Notes under the pieces: generated by a model | What the model was told of the DNA's origin: nothing | Seen by the model: the letters and a program-made list of their open reading frames with translations, nothing else | The model's database searches: none | Shown: piece after piece, positions 1 through 10,021 of the stretch | Numbering within the stretch: the first letter of the stretch is position 1 | Layout of the letters: the number at the start of each line of letters is the position of its first letter | Program-made: the position numbers and the translations under genes | Origin: Certhia americana | Lineage: Eukaryota; Chordata; Aves; Passeriformes; Certhiidae | Direction of reading: 5' to 3' | DNA: 64,000 bases | Assembly (NCBI GenBank): GCA_018697195.1 | Contig: CM031879.1 | Span: 19,713,821-19,777,820, forward strand

Positions 1-2744
1 ATGATCCTGGAGGTTTGTTCCAATCTTAATGATTCTATAATTATATAAACTTGTTAAGATATGTAGTACCTGTATTTGCGGAGGACTGACATAAAAACAC
101 ACGTGAACACATAAATGCTGAAAATGTAGCATCATTACTCAAGGACAGGAATGTGTGGAAAACCAGACAGGTGACTCAGGAGGGTGCAGAAAATCAGAAT
201 TCTGCCTTTATCAGCAAATTATACATCATATGTAATATGCTAAACTGGAAGACAAAAATGAAATAAATAAAAAACCTAAACCACCACAACTGCTGTGGTA
301 TTGGAGATAGAATGTAAAGAATTAGCATCCTCTTCATTGGTCTTCAGTCTTTTTCTCTAAAAATTTCCCATTCTGGTTGAATGGAACCAGATACAAAGAA
401 AGTATTATGTCTACAGTTTTGTATTTTCCCACACAGTGAAGAAAAGCCAGGAACAGGCTCAATTGTTTGCCCACATTAGTCCAAGAGCTCTGTTTACTGT
501 GTTTTAAGTGTTGTAACCACCTGATGACCATAAAGTAAAAAGTCTGTACTACTGTGCTTGCTAAGGAAGGTTTACATGAAAAATTGCCTATTTTAGTGAC
601 TATTTAAGAAGCGCAAAAAATTTTGGCATATTTCAATAAAAAACAGATTACCTCCCGACACAAATTAAAAATATGATGCTAAGAAGTTTGTAACGTCCTC
701 CGAAAGTTTCTGAATATTGAACTGATAATTAACATTGTCTACCATATCAACAACCATGGACCAAATTCTACTCCACATCAAATCACATCCACAGTATAAG
801 GCAGTGACTTTATCCAAGGTTTCCACTGGTAACTAAGGACTAAATATGGCCAAATTCTTGAGAGCAGAGACTGTCTCAAAGGGTGCTTATTCAGTCTTAG
901 CATGATAGGATCTCTGAGTGCTCTTGCAAAGTGAAAAAAAAATTGTAATTTCCAACATTTTTCTCTTAATCCACTGCAGCTTTCATTTTAAGTAGCCTCT
1001 ATTTTGCAACAGCTATTTGCATCATCGCACTCTAGCCATGTACTGACAAACATAGAAAGAGTTCCCAATCTGTTTGCCCTTCCCATATGAACACTATTCA
1101 AGAGCAAACTTGAATATTCATTGCCTTATCCTAATTTTCTTTGAAAATTCTCCAGCCACTTTTCTTCAGTGATTATCAGGGCACATCATCTCCAGACTGG
1201 AAGGTCCAAAATCTACACAACTTGCAATATGTGACCCTCGCTAAGTCACAAAACATGAATGCCTTGTAGAATACTCTAAAGAAATAACATTTGCAGGAAA
1301 AATCAGATCTGCAGTAAGAGGAGTGCTCTGCTGTTGAAGATAACATCACAAACACCTACGATACCATTCCATTGGTGGTATAGTACAAGGGAGTGGACAA
1401 ACAGTTAGACATACACTCTTGAGGTCTCTGAACCTCTTTGTTCTATGTTCATGAAAACAATCCAAAAAGCAATGTAATTTGTCATGCCTTTTCCCCATTC
1501 CCCAGCAAGGCCTGCCCTTGGGAAACGCACACTTCCAATGGGCATAAAGAAGCACCAAGGCCTATCTTAGCAAGATTACCTGAGTGCCTGACAAACCAAC
1601 TAAAATACCAGCTACAATACTAGCTGATGTCACCCAAAATATACTTTCACTGGGCACTTGCCATTCTTTCTCCTGCTCTCTCTCTGCTTCTTCATTCACA
1701 CTAATGTATAATCTCTTATTTTTCTCTTAGTACATAATCATATACAAAAAGAAAGTAACAAATATCATATACTCTGGTCTTCATTGCCTCAATCTCTATG
1801 ACTAACCCACACACCTCCCAGTCTTGATTCATGATCTACTAGTCTTTTGAGTCATGATCTACTAGCTTTTTATAGTAAGGACTGAAGAATGTCTAGAAAT
1901 TTTCATCTCATAGCAGCTGAAGCTGCAATACACCTCATAAGAGATACCACCTTGCAGAAAAGCTTCACTAAGCTTCGTGATTAGTAAGCAAATCTATATT
2001 TTTATATTTGTACATTTCCATCCTCTGAAGGAAAGCAAATCTTTGGGATGGACCCAAATTCAGTTTGGAGGGCACAGAAAACAAAGACGAGGAATGTATT
2101 TCAGCATGGTGACAGAAAATGTCACGGTAGGTGTCAGCATTAGAGAGGCTGCAAGGCCATCACCAGAGGGGGAAGAGAATGCTGGAATCAGATTCGAATG
2201 CTGGGGAAAAGCTATGGAGGATTTGTGGGAGGCATCAATATTGCTGCAAGTGATGGGAGGAGAGAATTCAGTAACAGGCAATTTGTGGCCTTGAGGGATG
2301 CACAGTATGTTACTCTGGAATACACTGAACATGGAAAGCCAACCTGAACCACGGCAAGAGCCCATTCCCATGAATTGCTCCAAGATGGGCACACTTTGCA
2401 GTCAGACCCATGAGACATCTTCTTTCTCCCTCTGAAAACACACCTTAGCCTCCGGCTGTGAAATTCTTCAGGTTGCAAACGATGCATAAGCTGCCTCATG
2501 CTCTCTCCCGCCCGCCCCTCCTTCCTCCCTGCACATCCCTCCACCTCCCACCACATCCGCACGCATCGCCGCAGGGCCTGATGGCAGGCGGTGGCATCAC
2601 CGCAGCCGCAAAGCCCGCACTTGTTGCCGGGGAAAGGCCGTGGGGCGGCGGCCCCAGGCGGCTCCTCCCGCCCCAGCCCCGCGGCCCTGCCCCGCCGGTG
2701 GGCCCCGCACCGCCCTGCCCTGCCCCGGGCCGGGGGCCGCGTAC
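1..2744 (-). other. Probable intron 1 of the ARL8-family gene (partial, runs off the left edge)
   Basis: This stretch follows, in the direction of transcription, the splice donor of the ARL8-type first coding exon. I looked on the minus strand for the conserved second-exon residues of ARL8 (the GQFSEDMIPTVGFNMRKV region) and for the IWDIGGQ switch II region and found neither. The remaining exons should therefore lie beyond the left edge. The open frames here are short and match nothing I recognise. Base composition is AT-rich up to about 2480, then turns GC-rich at the CpG island. Intron status is inferred only from the donor and the missing downstream exons. Confidence 0.5.
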
Positions 2745-2867
2745 CGCCAGCACGGTGAGCAGCGTGGTCTTGCCCGAGTACTGCAGCCCCACCAGCGTCA
2801 GCTCCATCTCCTCCTTCCAGAACAGCGAGCGCAGCCACTCCAGCAGCCGCGCCACCAGCGACAGCAT
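2745..2867 (-). CDS. ARL8-family small GTPase, first coding exon (41 codons)
   Basis: ARL8 proteins are Arf-like GTPases that sit on lysosomes through an acetylated N-terminal amphipathic helix and recruit kinesin adaptors to move lysosomes outward. Read on the minus strand, the exon starts [11 protein letters not shown], continues [18 protein letters not shown] and then gives the P-loop region [12 protein letters not shown]. The [19 protein letters not shown] core is the ARL8 signature, and the G1 Gly-Ser-Gly-Lys-Thr-type P-loop is present. The ATG at 2865-2867 is chosen because it gives the family's N-terminal helix. The frame is also open further upstream, with another Met, but that part does not resemble ARL8. 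The exon is 123 bp, ends in phase 0 after Ala41 and is followed by the donor GTACGC, matching the usual 41-residue first exon of ARL8A/B. After the P-loop it reads LLTVLA where ARL8A/B have FVNVIA, so it may be a third, ARL8B-like paralogue rather than ARL8A or ARL8B. Only this exon is in the window. Confidence 0.88.
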
Positions 2868-2954
2868 CCCGCCCAGCGCCCCCGACCTGCGGCAGGCGCC
2901 CAGCCCCAGCGGCACCGCTTCGCTGCTGGGCATGGGACCGCGGGGGGAGCCGAG

Positions 2955-3005
2955 GTGGGGCGAGACGAGGCGAGATGAGGCGAGAGGAGGCGAGGCGAGA
3001 CGAGG
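2955..3005. repeat. Short purine-rich tandem repeat
   Basis: Imperfect tandem copies of GAGGCGAGA-like units make an uninterrupted G/A/C-rich tract about 90-140 bp upstream of the ARL8-type start codon, probably in its 5' untranslated region. It looks like simple low-complexity expansion within the CpG island. Confidence 0.6.
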
Positions 3006-3123
3006 CGGTGGCGGTGGGGTTCGGGCCGGGCTGGCGGCGGCGGGGCTGCGCTGGGAGCCGAGCGCCAGGCAGGGCCTCACGTGACGGCGCCGCCGCCCTT
3101 CTGCCGCCGCCACTCGCTGCAGA

Positions 3124-3440
3124 TGGGAGGGGGCTGGGATGGGCTGGGATGGGCTGGGATGGGCTGGGATGGGCTGGGCAGGGATGGGATGGGATGGGCT
3201 GGGCTGGGCTGGGCTGGGATGGGATGGGATGGGCTGGGCTGGGCTGGGATGGGCTGGGATGGGATGGGATGGGCTGGGCTGGGCTGGGCTGGGATGGGAT
3301 GGGCTGGGATGGGCTGGGCTGGGCTGGGATGGGATGGGCTGGGCTGGGCTGGGATGGGCTGGGCTGGGCCGGGCCGGGCCGTGCTGGGCTGGGCCGGGCA
3401 GGACTGGGCTGTGCAGGACTGGGCCGGGCCGGGGGTGGGG
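3124..3440 (+). repeat. Pentameric GGGAT/GGGCT minisatellite with dense G-quadruplex motifs
   Basis: About 300 bp consists of interspersed 5-bp units GGGAT and GGGCT, grading to GGGCC at the right end. There are about 55 GGG triplets on the plus strand, nearly all separated by exactly two bases, which fits the G3-N2-G3-N2-G3-N2-G3 quadruplex motif throughout. The array lies about 250-570 bp upstream of the ARL8-type start codon. For that gene the plus strand is the template, so any transcript through it would be C-rich. Neither unit type contains a stop in any frame, so all six frames are open here and encode Pro/Ser/Gln/Ala/Ile or Gly/Trp/Asp/Met/Leu repeats. I treat those frames as artefacts, not genes. 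Confidence 0.9.
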
Positions 3441-4363
3441 GCCCTGAGCGCCCAGGGAAGGGATACAGTCGCTGGGGCTGGAGCGGCAGGGCAGTCCGGA
3501 CACCCGGGGATCCTGTGCAGGAACAGCTGGTCCCTGGGGTGTGGGAGGATGGAAGGGCCCGGCACAGACCTGCTGCCGTGGGCGGGATGTACAGCATCCC
3601 GCACCCAGCAAAGGGGGCCGAGGCCGCGCTGGCAGCACTGCCTTACGAGAGTTGGTGGGTTTGGGCTGCTTGACAGCATCGATTTTGTGGGTTCATCCAC
3701 AAATGCCACCACTAGTGGTGGCAGTTCTCACACCCCTAGGCTAGGACCTCCACTGTTCCCAGGAAACTCAGCTTGAATTCCTCATTGTGTAGTGACAGGC
3801 TTCCAAATTCAGGGCTTACCATGGTTTTATTTTGTTTCTCCTGTGCTAATCATCCGTAGTATGACTCCTTGCCTCAAGAGATGCTTGTGGTGGTGGTTTT
3901 GTGTTGTGATCCATGATGAGACTTGCCACTTCACTAAGCATCTTCTGCCTACACTGAGTAAGCAACGTTCAGCATATAGTCTTGCCATAGAGCATTAGAG
4001 ATAGGCTTGTTTTACCTATAAACACAGGGCTAACACTTCTCCTGGATCCATCTGCCAGTCTCAGAACTTGCAACTGAAATTTGATGCTCTGGAAAGGTTA
4101 CAGTGCTGGTGGTGTTGGTTGATGAGGAACATTCATACAGGTTTATAAAACTGTATCTTACTTTTCAGGTGACAGTGGTGGGGACAATAAACACAAGATC
4201 AGCAAAATAACTTGAACCAGCACTGCATATCCAGATATGAATGGGATATCACGTTTGGGGAGAAATAAGGTGTTTGAGACTCAGATTTGTAGTTTGGAGC
4301 TCTACCCAAGAGATTTGGTCATGTTATCTGTATTTTAAGCATGCATTTTAGTGACAGCTGAAG

Positions 4364-4520
4364 ATCATAGAATCATTATGATTGGAAAAGACATCGAAGA
4401 CCATTGAGTCCAATCTTTAATCACCACCTTGTAAACTTGACCATAGCACTAAGTGCCACATTTAATTGTTTCTTGAACGCTTCCAGGGGTGTTGATTCAA
4501 CCACTCCCTGGGCAGATCTT
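4364..4520 (-). mobile_element. CR1 LINE 3'-end fragment, antisense
   Basis: The segment opens with ATCATAGAATCATTATGATT, the antisense of the ATTCTATG-type 3' terminus that marks CR1 elements. It continues with GGAAAAGACATCGAAGACCA, GAGTCCAATC and a CTTGAACGCTTCCAGGGGTG block followed by CCACTCCCTGGGCAG, all familiar CR1 3'-end motifs in avian genomes. It is a 5'-truncated, diverged copy in minus orientation. The boundary near 4520 is approximate. Confidence 0.85.
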
Positions 4521-7500
4521 AAGGAAAAGAAGCTTTCAGCTGAATAAGATCTCCAAAGTGAGTATGAGAAGAGGTAATGTCTCACTGGTATATTCAGATT
4601 TGTCCTGATAAACCAGATGTTTTGGGAAAAAAGCCAGGAAAATCAGTCATTTCTGCTAGTGATGCACTACATTAGGGAGTGACTAGTCATCTCTTGTGTT
4701 TGTAGGCCAGAGTCAAGCAGCTGCATTGCTGAAGGGAACAGAAAGACCAGACTGTGTTGAACTTTTCAGTGAGGTGCCCACCCTTGAAGAGTTCTGTTGA
4801 ATAAATATATTTCCTCATATGAAAACAAAGGCAGAGACAGGTGACTGCATATTTTCTAGAGCCCACATATATATGGTGCTGAACACCACCCTCTGGAATT
4901 GTGAGCACAGAGCCAAAATGTTTGTTGAATATATAATGATCCACATTAATTTTCATGTGTCCTGTTTGATTACTAATCCATAAAATACCTTATCAGTTAC
5001 AAACTAAGGCTTATAGAAACATACACTGAAAAATGTCATTTAAATACTACTGACCAAGGAGAACTATAATCAACGTACCATGATGGTGGTAACACATTAG
5101 TGAACATAATTAAATCCAAAGTTATTTCCTTAAGGAATAATATTGATAGGTGCCCTTCACCTTCGTGTCCTTTACTTTCTTGCATATAACAAGGGGACAA
5201 CAAATGTGGGAAGCTTTTGCAGTCCTGAGTGGCAGTAACAGTGAAGAGTAGCTGCAAGAGTTTTGGAACAGCTGTGTGAAAGAACTCTTCTGTAAAGACC
5301 CTGATCCTTGACTGGTATACACAGAAGCTTAGAATTTATCTTGAATACAGCATGTTTACATGATGATCATCATAATAAAAAATGTTGTGAAGCAGGGTTA
5401 ATATTCAGTGAAGTATTTCCAGAAAACCAGACAGGGGGTTCTGAGATACATTGGGAATCATTTAGAAGTAGCAAGGGATGAAGTTAGGCTAGTAAGTTTT
5501 TTGAATCTGTTTCCAGCCATCTATATAATGGTTTTCAGTAGCACAGGAGGAAAAAATTACAAGAACAAACAACAAAACAAAGTCTTTAGGAAAGATTAAA
5601 TAATTAAATAAAGCAGTAAGTTTTTAAAGACACACAATAAACATTTTTTTGTATCAATGTAATTTTTTTGAAATTAAACTCATTACTCCAACTTGAAGTC
5701 TCAGGCCCTCATTTTGCTGCCTATCTGCCAGTGCTAAAGAGCTGGCACAAGCACAGTGTGAAAAATCTTTCACGTAAGTTTTAGGTGTGTATGCTTAAAG
5801 GTGGAATTTAGTTGTCATCTTAGAAAGATCATCAATGCTCCACAACTGAATGTGTTTTAAAATTATGTATCTGTCTCTGCTGTCTTGTTGTTTGTTCTGA
5901 AAAGTGATGGATAGCTCCATGTACAAACCTAATCTGTCTGGAAGCTGTGTAGAACATATTGCACTGGTCTGAAATCTTCTGTACAATTCTTTGCTGATAT
6001 ATATATTTACAACAGGGTATCCCAGTGGGATGCAGGGAATAAAGCAAATTTTGCTGAACTCTTTGGGATTCTAGACACATCCTAGGCTGTCTACAAAATG
6101 ATCTCTCCATGTTGTTATTTTTACCAAAAAAAGCAAATAAATCTGTAAGGCGAGGACTAGTCTATGTTTTCATTCTGTTCAGATTCTTTAACTGCCAATT
6201 GCCATCTCCCTTTGAAGTACAAATATCTTTGAATGTCCCAGAATAAGCAACACAATAAACTAGATCCAGATTATTCAGATAGAGAAGCAGAATTTCAATA
6301 AAAATTTTAGCATGATGCAAAACATTGAAGGAGGGTATTTAACAGCTTCCACTTAAACAGAATCTTTCATCAAACCCACTTAGCATTTCCCTGTCCATAA
6401 GTATTGCCAGCCTGAGGTCTCTCTAGAAAGGAGAAATACAAAATAATGAATGGCAATCAAAGTGAACTGTTCCTCTAGTGTTTAATCTTTTCAAAATTAC
6501 AAGAACGCAAGAAATGAAAATGATAAGGCTAACTAATGATTACAGGCAATACAGTGAATAGAAGAAAATCTCTTTGGAAAGGGGTCCACTTCAGGAGAAA
6601 ATAAATTTGGCTTTGTACATATGATAGTCACCAGCAATGCCAAACATAGCACCCTTTTCCTTCTTTTTCCTTTTACTTTGTGGAAACTTATTGACTGCCT
6701 GGTGACTCTTTATCATAGAATATAGGTAAGACAAATACAATATGGAAAAAAATAATATATTTGGAAAATACTGTAATTTAACACATGGCATACCTAAATC
6801 CTGAAGTCTGTAGGATTTAAAGTATGAATTGCAGATACGCATAGGTAACATGAATAATCCTGAATGAACATTTGAAAGGTGGTTGGCAAAGCACTGTGCA
6901 TCAGAGCTCAAGGGAGATAGCTGCTTACACACATGCAGCTCAGGAATGCACAGTATATTGCAATGGACTGCTTTTCTTTCATCTTCCCTTTACTTTTCTG
7001 GTCCTGGCTGTTCTCAGGAAAAAAAAAAAGAGATGGGATTGGATGAATAGGTCTAAGGTATCAGTTAGTGTGTCCCTTTATCTTTACAGTGAGCCTTGGG
7101 GAAAGGTTGTCAATATTAAGTAACAGGTAGATAAAAATGCTGAATGGGAAGAGACTTGTCTTCCCACATTCCCCACTGCTTCACTCTTTCACTTCTGCAG
7201 CTCACTTTCTCTGCATCCATTGGGAGGTCCTGCATGCTCTGTTTCAATTCTTCTGTGATTTTATCTTCTCATTCCTCCTTTTTTTGGTGATTTCCTCCTT
7301 GAGTCATCATAAATGATGCTTGCTATTTCCTGGCTGATAGTAAAAAGTATCCATGGAGAAACTTGCAGATTTTGTGAAACTGCAAGCTCTTACCACAAAG
7401 TGCTACAGATCCAGTATCTTTCAGTTTAGCCATGTCAAAGCATTGTGAAAAAAATAGAATTCATATAAGTCATACAAATTTTGCTAAGGCATTAGCAGTG

Positions 7501-7698
7501 ATGTTTGCAGTTTTTAAAAACTAGTTGATAGTTGCCACAAATGTAATGTGAAGGGAGTTCAGGCACAGGAGTTACAATACCATGTCTTTTCTTTACCCGA
7601 GATGAAATAACCAATATCAAAGCTGCAGTGGAAAAAAGCATGTTTTCACACAGGTGGTCAAAATCAGATGGATTCTTTTGTGCTGAACAATCTGCCAC

Positions 7699-7717
7699 AT
7701 ATATATATATATATATT
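7699..7717. repeat. (AT)n microsatellite
   Basis: There are about nine uninterrupted AT dinucleotides within an AT-rich context. No function is apparent. Confidence 0.85.
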
Positions 7718-9316
7718 TATTCATGATTCCACTTGGAACATTAATGGCAAAGAAACAGCTTTGACTGGTGGACTTATCACTGTAACTGGGATGAGAAAAT
7801 TTCACTTCCTCTTGATAACTTGCTGTTCAAAAGCCATTAAACATTATTTCTCCATGTTAAGTCTAAAGGCTTCATTTATTTTTCTGCATCTCTGTTATGA
7901 CCAACAACCTGAAAATTCAAAGAAAATGGATATAATATGTTTTTTCTGCTAGATTAAGGAATGAACTTTTTATAAGTAAAAGGCCACTATATTGAAGTCA
8001 TGGTTATTTTCATTTGTGAGTCTATATCTGTGGGAGGTGGTAAATTATTATGCAGATCATGCCTGGCTGTAGGGAGATTTTTGATGTATCCATGCCAGCA
8101 GCCACTCTTCACCCATCAGAAGGCTAACTGTCTATTAAGCATCTGACATAATAATTTGGAAAGGTTATTTTATCTAATAAACTGCAGTTAATTGCTTCTA
8201 AATGCTTAAACTGACTATATGTTAATCATAACTAGACTCCTGCTACGTTACTGGGAGTAGTTTTCTTCTGAGGTATCTCTGCTACATTCACACTGCTTTT
8301 GGTGATAGAATAATATTAAGCAAATACTTTTAGTTCTGCAGCAAACAGAATCAGAAAGGTGGTCCTGAGATTGTCTCGAGTCCCCAGTGACACTTATTTA
8401 ATTTCTGCCTCCACTGCTGGGTTTTCCTAAGGAGCAAACTGGTTTTCACTGAAGAGACTCCTCAGGAAATAATGAGGCATACAGTCCTATGCAGAGACTT
8501 TTGTCCAAAAGACACATACAGCCCTATCCAGTTCCTAAGGATGGCTGGATAGGACTGGCAACCTGTGCTGGCAAGGAGTCCACAGGCAGAGCAGATGAAT
8601 TGTGAGTATTGGCAAGACAAAACAACTGGAAATCAAGAAAGGGACATCTGAAATAAGGGGGAGGGTTTGTAAGAAGAAAGTATAAACTGCCACAGCTCAA
8701 ATTTTAAATAATGAAGCTGTAATATTCAAAGTCAATATTGATTTATAAAGTCAAGAGTCTAATTTATACCGAAATTAGAACTTTTGAAGAGTTACAAATA
8801 TATTCAATTAAAAGAAAAACTACAGGATCCCTAAAGGCTTTGTGAAAAGTGGAGGAACATTACATTAATCAGATAAAATTTATGCTGCAAAGTTCCACAG
8901 ATCTAAAGTTAAGCCAAATATTTTTAACAGCTAATTCCATTCATATGGAATGAAATTAATTCTTGCATAGAGCAACAAACCTGATGACTTATTTTATATA
9001 TTATATATTTAACTGTCTTAACTTGAAGTACACAAAAGAGCATTTTGAACAATGACTTTTTTCCAAATACAATGGTTAAAAATGTAAACTGTAAAAAATG
9101 TTTCTTATTCTAGATTATGCTCTCATATAGCATAGTCAGTATATATAGACCAATATATCTTTGGCACAAAGAGTAGTTTATAGAACTAAACTGAAGAAAT
9201 ACATTCAAGCTGAAGTGGCACCTATGGATTAGAAAAGGTTACCTAATACAGATAAGACCATAAGCCTTTCAGGAATTATTTTGTTTGTTTGTTTTTTAAG
9301 TAAAACCTTTAGAATT

Positions 9317-10021
9317 TCAAATATAATCAGGGAAAAGGATATTCTCACTTTCATGGGTCATTTGTATTAAGGTTCTCAAAAGCAGAATTAAGTGAAACAG
9401 ATTAAAAACTCCTATCTTATAAGATGAAGAACTACTGAAAGTACGAGTATCATTTTCTTCTAAATCATAGCTACTGGCAGCTGTAACAGCATTATATTCT
9501 TCAGTTGTTATATTAAGTATATTATTTCCAAAGATAGATTGGAAATCTTCTATTTCAGGAAATGTAGATAATGTCACCTTACTCTCAGAGGTAAATGAAA
9601 ATGCAGTTCTGTTAGACAGGATTTTTTCTTCATAGGCTTCTATGTTAGAAAGTGAATTTGACGATATCTGAATGCAAATATCTTCTGAAATGCAAGCATG
9701 GAGGTAATGGATGTCATTTATATCAGCTCTAGGTTCACAGCTGTGCCCTGCATAACAATGGCAATCAAAATTTTCTATGAATGTTTGCAGATCCTGATAA
9801 GATGGCTGCCCTTGTAAAGTGTATTTTCCGTCCTTTGTCATTTGAATTGCAACGTTCTCAGGGTTCAAGTGAAGATAGTCATTGGAATTCCATTTTTTCC
9901 GTGCACAAGCCCCAGAGTCTTGGCATAGCACTTGGCTACATATTCTGGCTGCCATTGTGACATTGATGAGGTATGGGGTCAGAGTCCTCCTAAGGTACTT
10001 GTCCAGAGTTCTACAGGTGTT
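9317..10021 (-). CDS. SPAM1: Hyaluronidase exon 3: end of the barrel, Cys-rich module and long tail
   Basis: There are 234 codons and a stop, starting [10 protein letters not shown] after a CACAG acceptor. The family blocks [20 protein letters not shown] and NDYLHLNP are clear. The Cys-rich module ends [11 protein letters not shown] followed by further cysteines near 463 and 469, without the Gly-rich EGF spacing of HYAL4. Downstream is a Ser/Thr/Asn/Glu-rich segment of about 85 residues. Then comes a short hydrophobic run, [11 protein letters not shown], interrupted by Arg and followed by about 16 mostly polar residues. PH-20 in mammals is GPI-anchored. The polar end here makes a standard GPI signal doubtful, so the protein could be secreted, membrane-anchored or alternatively spliced. 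Confidence 0.9.
   Translation of the reverse strand, partial: NTCRTLDKYLRRTLTPYLINVTMAARICSQVLCQDSGACARKKWNSNDYLHLNPENVAIQMTKDGKYTLQGQPSYQDLQTFIENFDCHCYAGHSCEPRADINDIHYLHACISEDICIQISSNSLSNIEAYEEKILSNRTAFSFTSESKVTLSTFPEIEDFQSIFGNNILNITTEEYNAVTAASSYDLEENDTRTFSSSSSYKIGVFNLFHLILLLRTLIQMTHESENILFPDYI

Larger units (their letters stand above)
2490..3620. promoter_or_regulatory. CpG island over the ARL8-type promoter and first exon
   Basis: There is an abrupt change from AT-rich flanks to a block of about 1.1 kb with high GC and many CpG dinucleotides, densest at about 2560-3110. It covers the first coding exon of the ARL8-family gene and its upstream region, as expected for the promoter of a broadly expressed vertebrate gene. 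The purine-rich tract at about 2955-3005 (repeats of the type GAGGCGAGA) and the pentameric minisatellite at 3124-3440 both lie inside it. The transcription start cannot be fixed from sequence alone. Confidence 0.8.
3621..9316. other. Intergenic stretch between the ARL8-type promoter and the 3' end of the hyaluronidase gene
   Basis: This is AT-rich sequence with many stops in all frames. It holds a CR1 fragment at about 4364-4520, an (AT)n microsatellite at about 7699-7717 and a short TTTG run at about 9280-9297. The part nearest 9316 should contain the hyaluronidase 3' untranslated region; no canonical polyadenylation signal stood out close to the stop codon. No other gene is recognised. Confidence 0.6.

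Noticed and set aside
2060..2392. 110-codon minus-strand frame considered as a further ARL8 exon
   Set aside because: It contains none of the ARL8 switch I, switch II or NKRD motifs and has no matching phase-0 exon boundary.
2975..3776. Long open frames with Gly-Trp-Asp-Gly-Met or Pro-Ser-Gln-Pro-Ile repeats
   Set aside because: They come from the stop-free pentameric minisatellite, occur in all six frames and show no domain or splice support.
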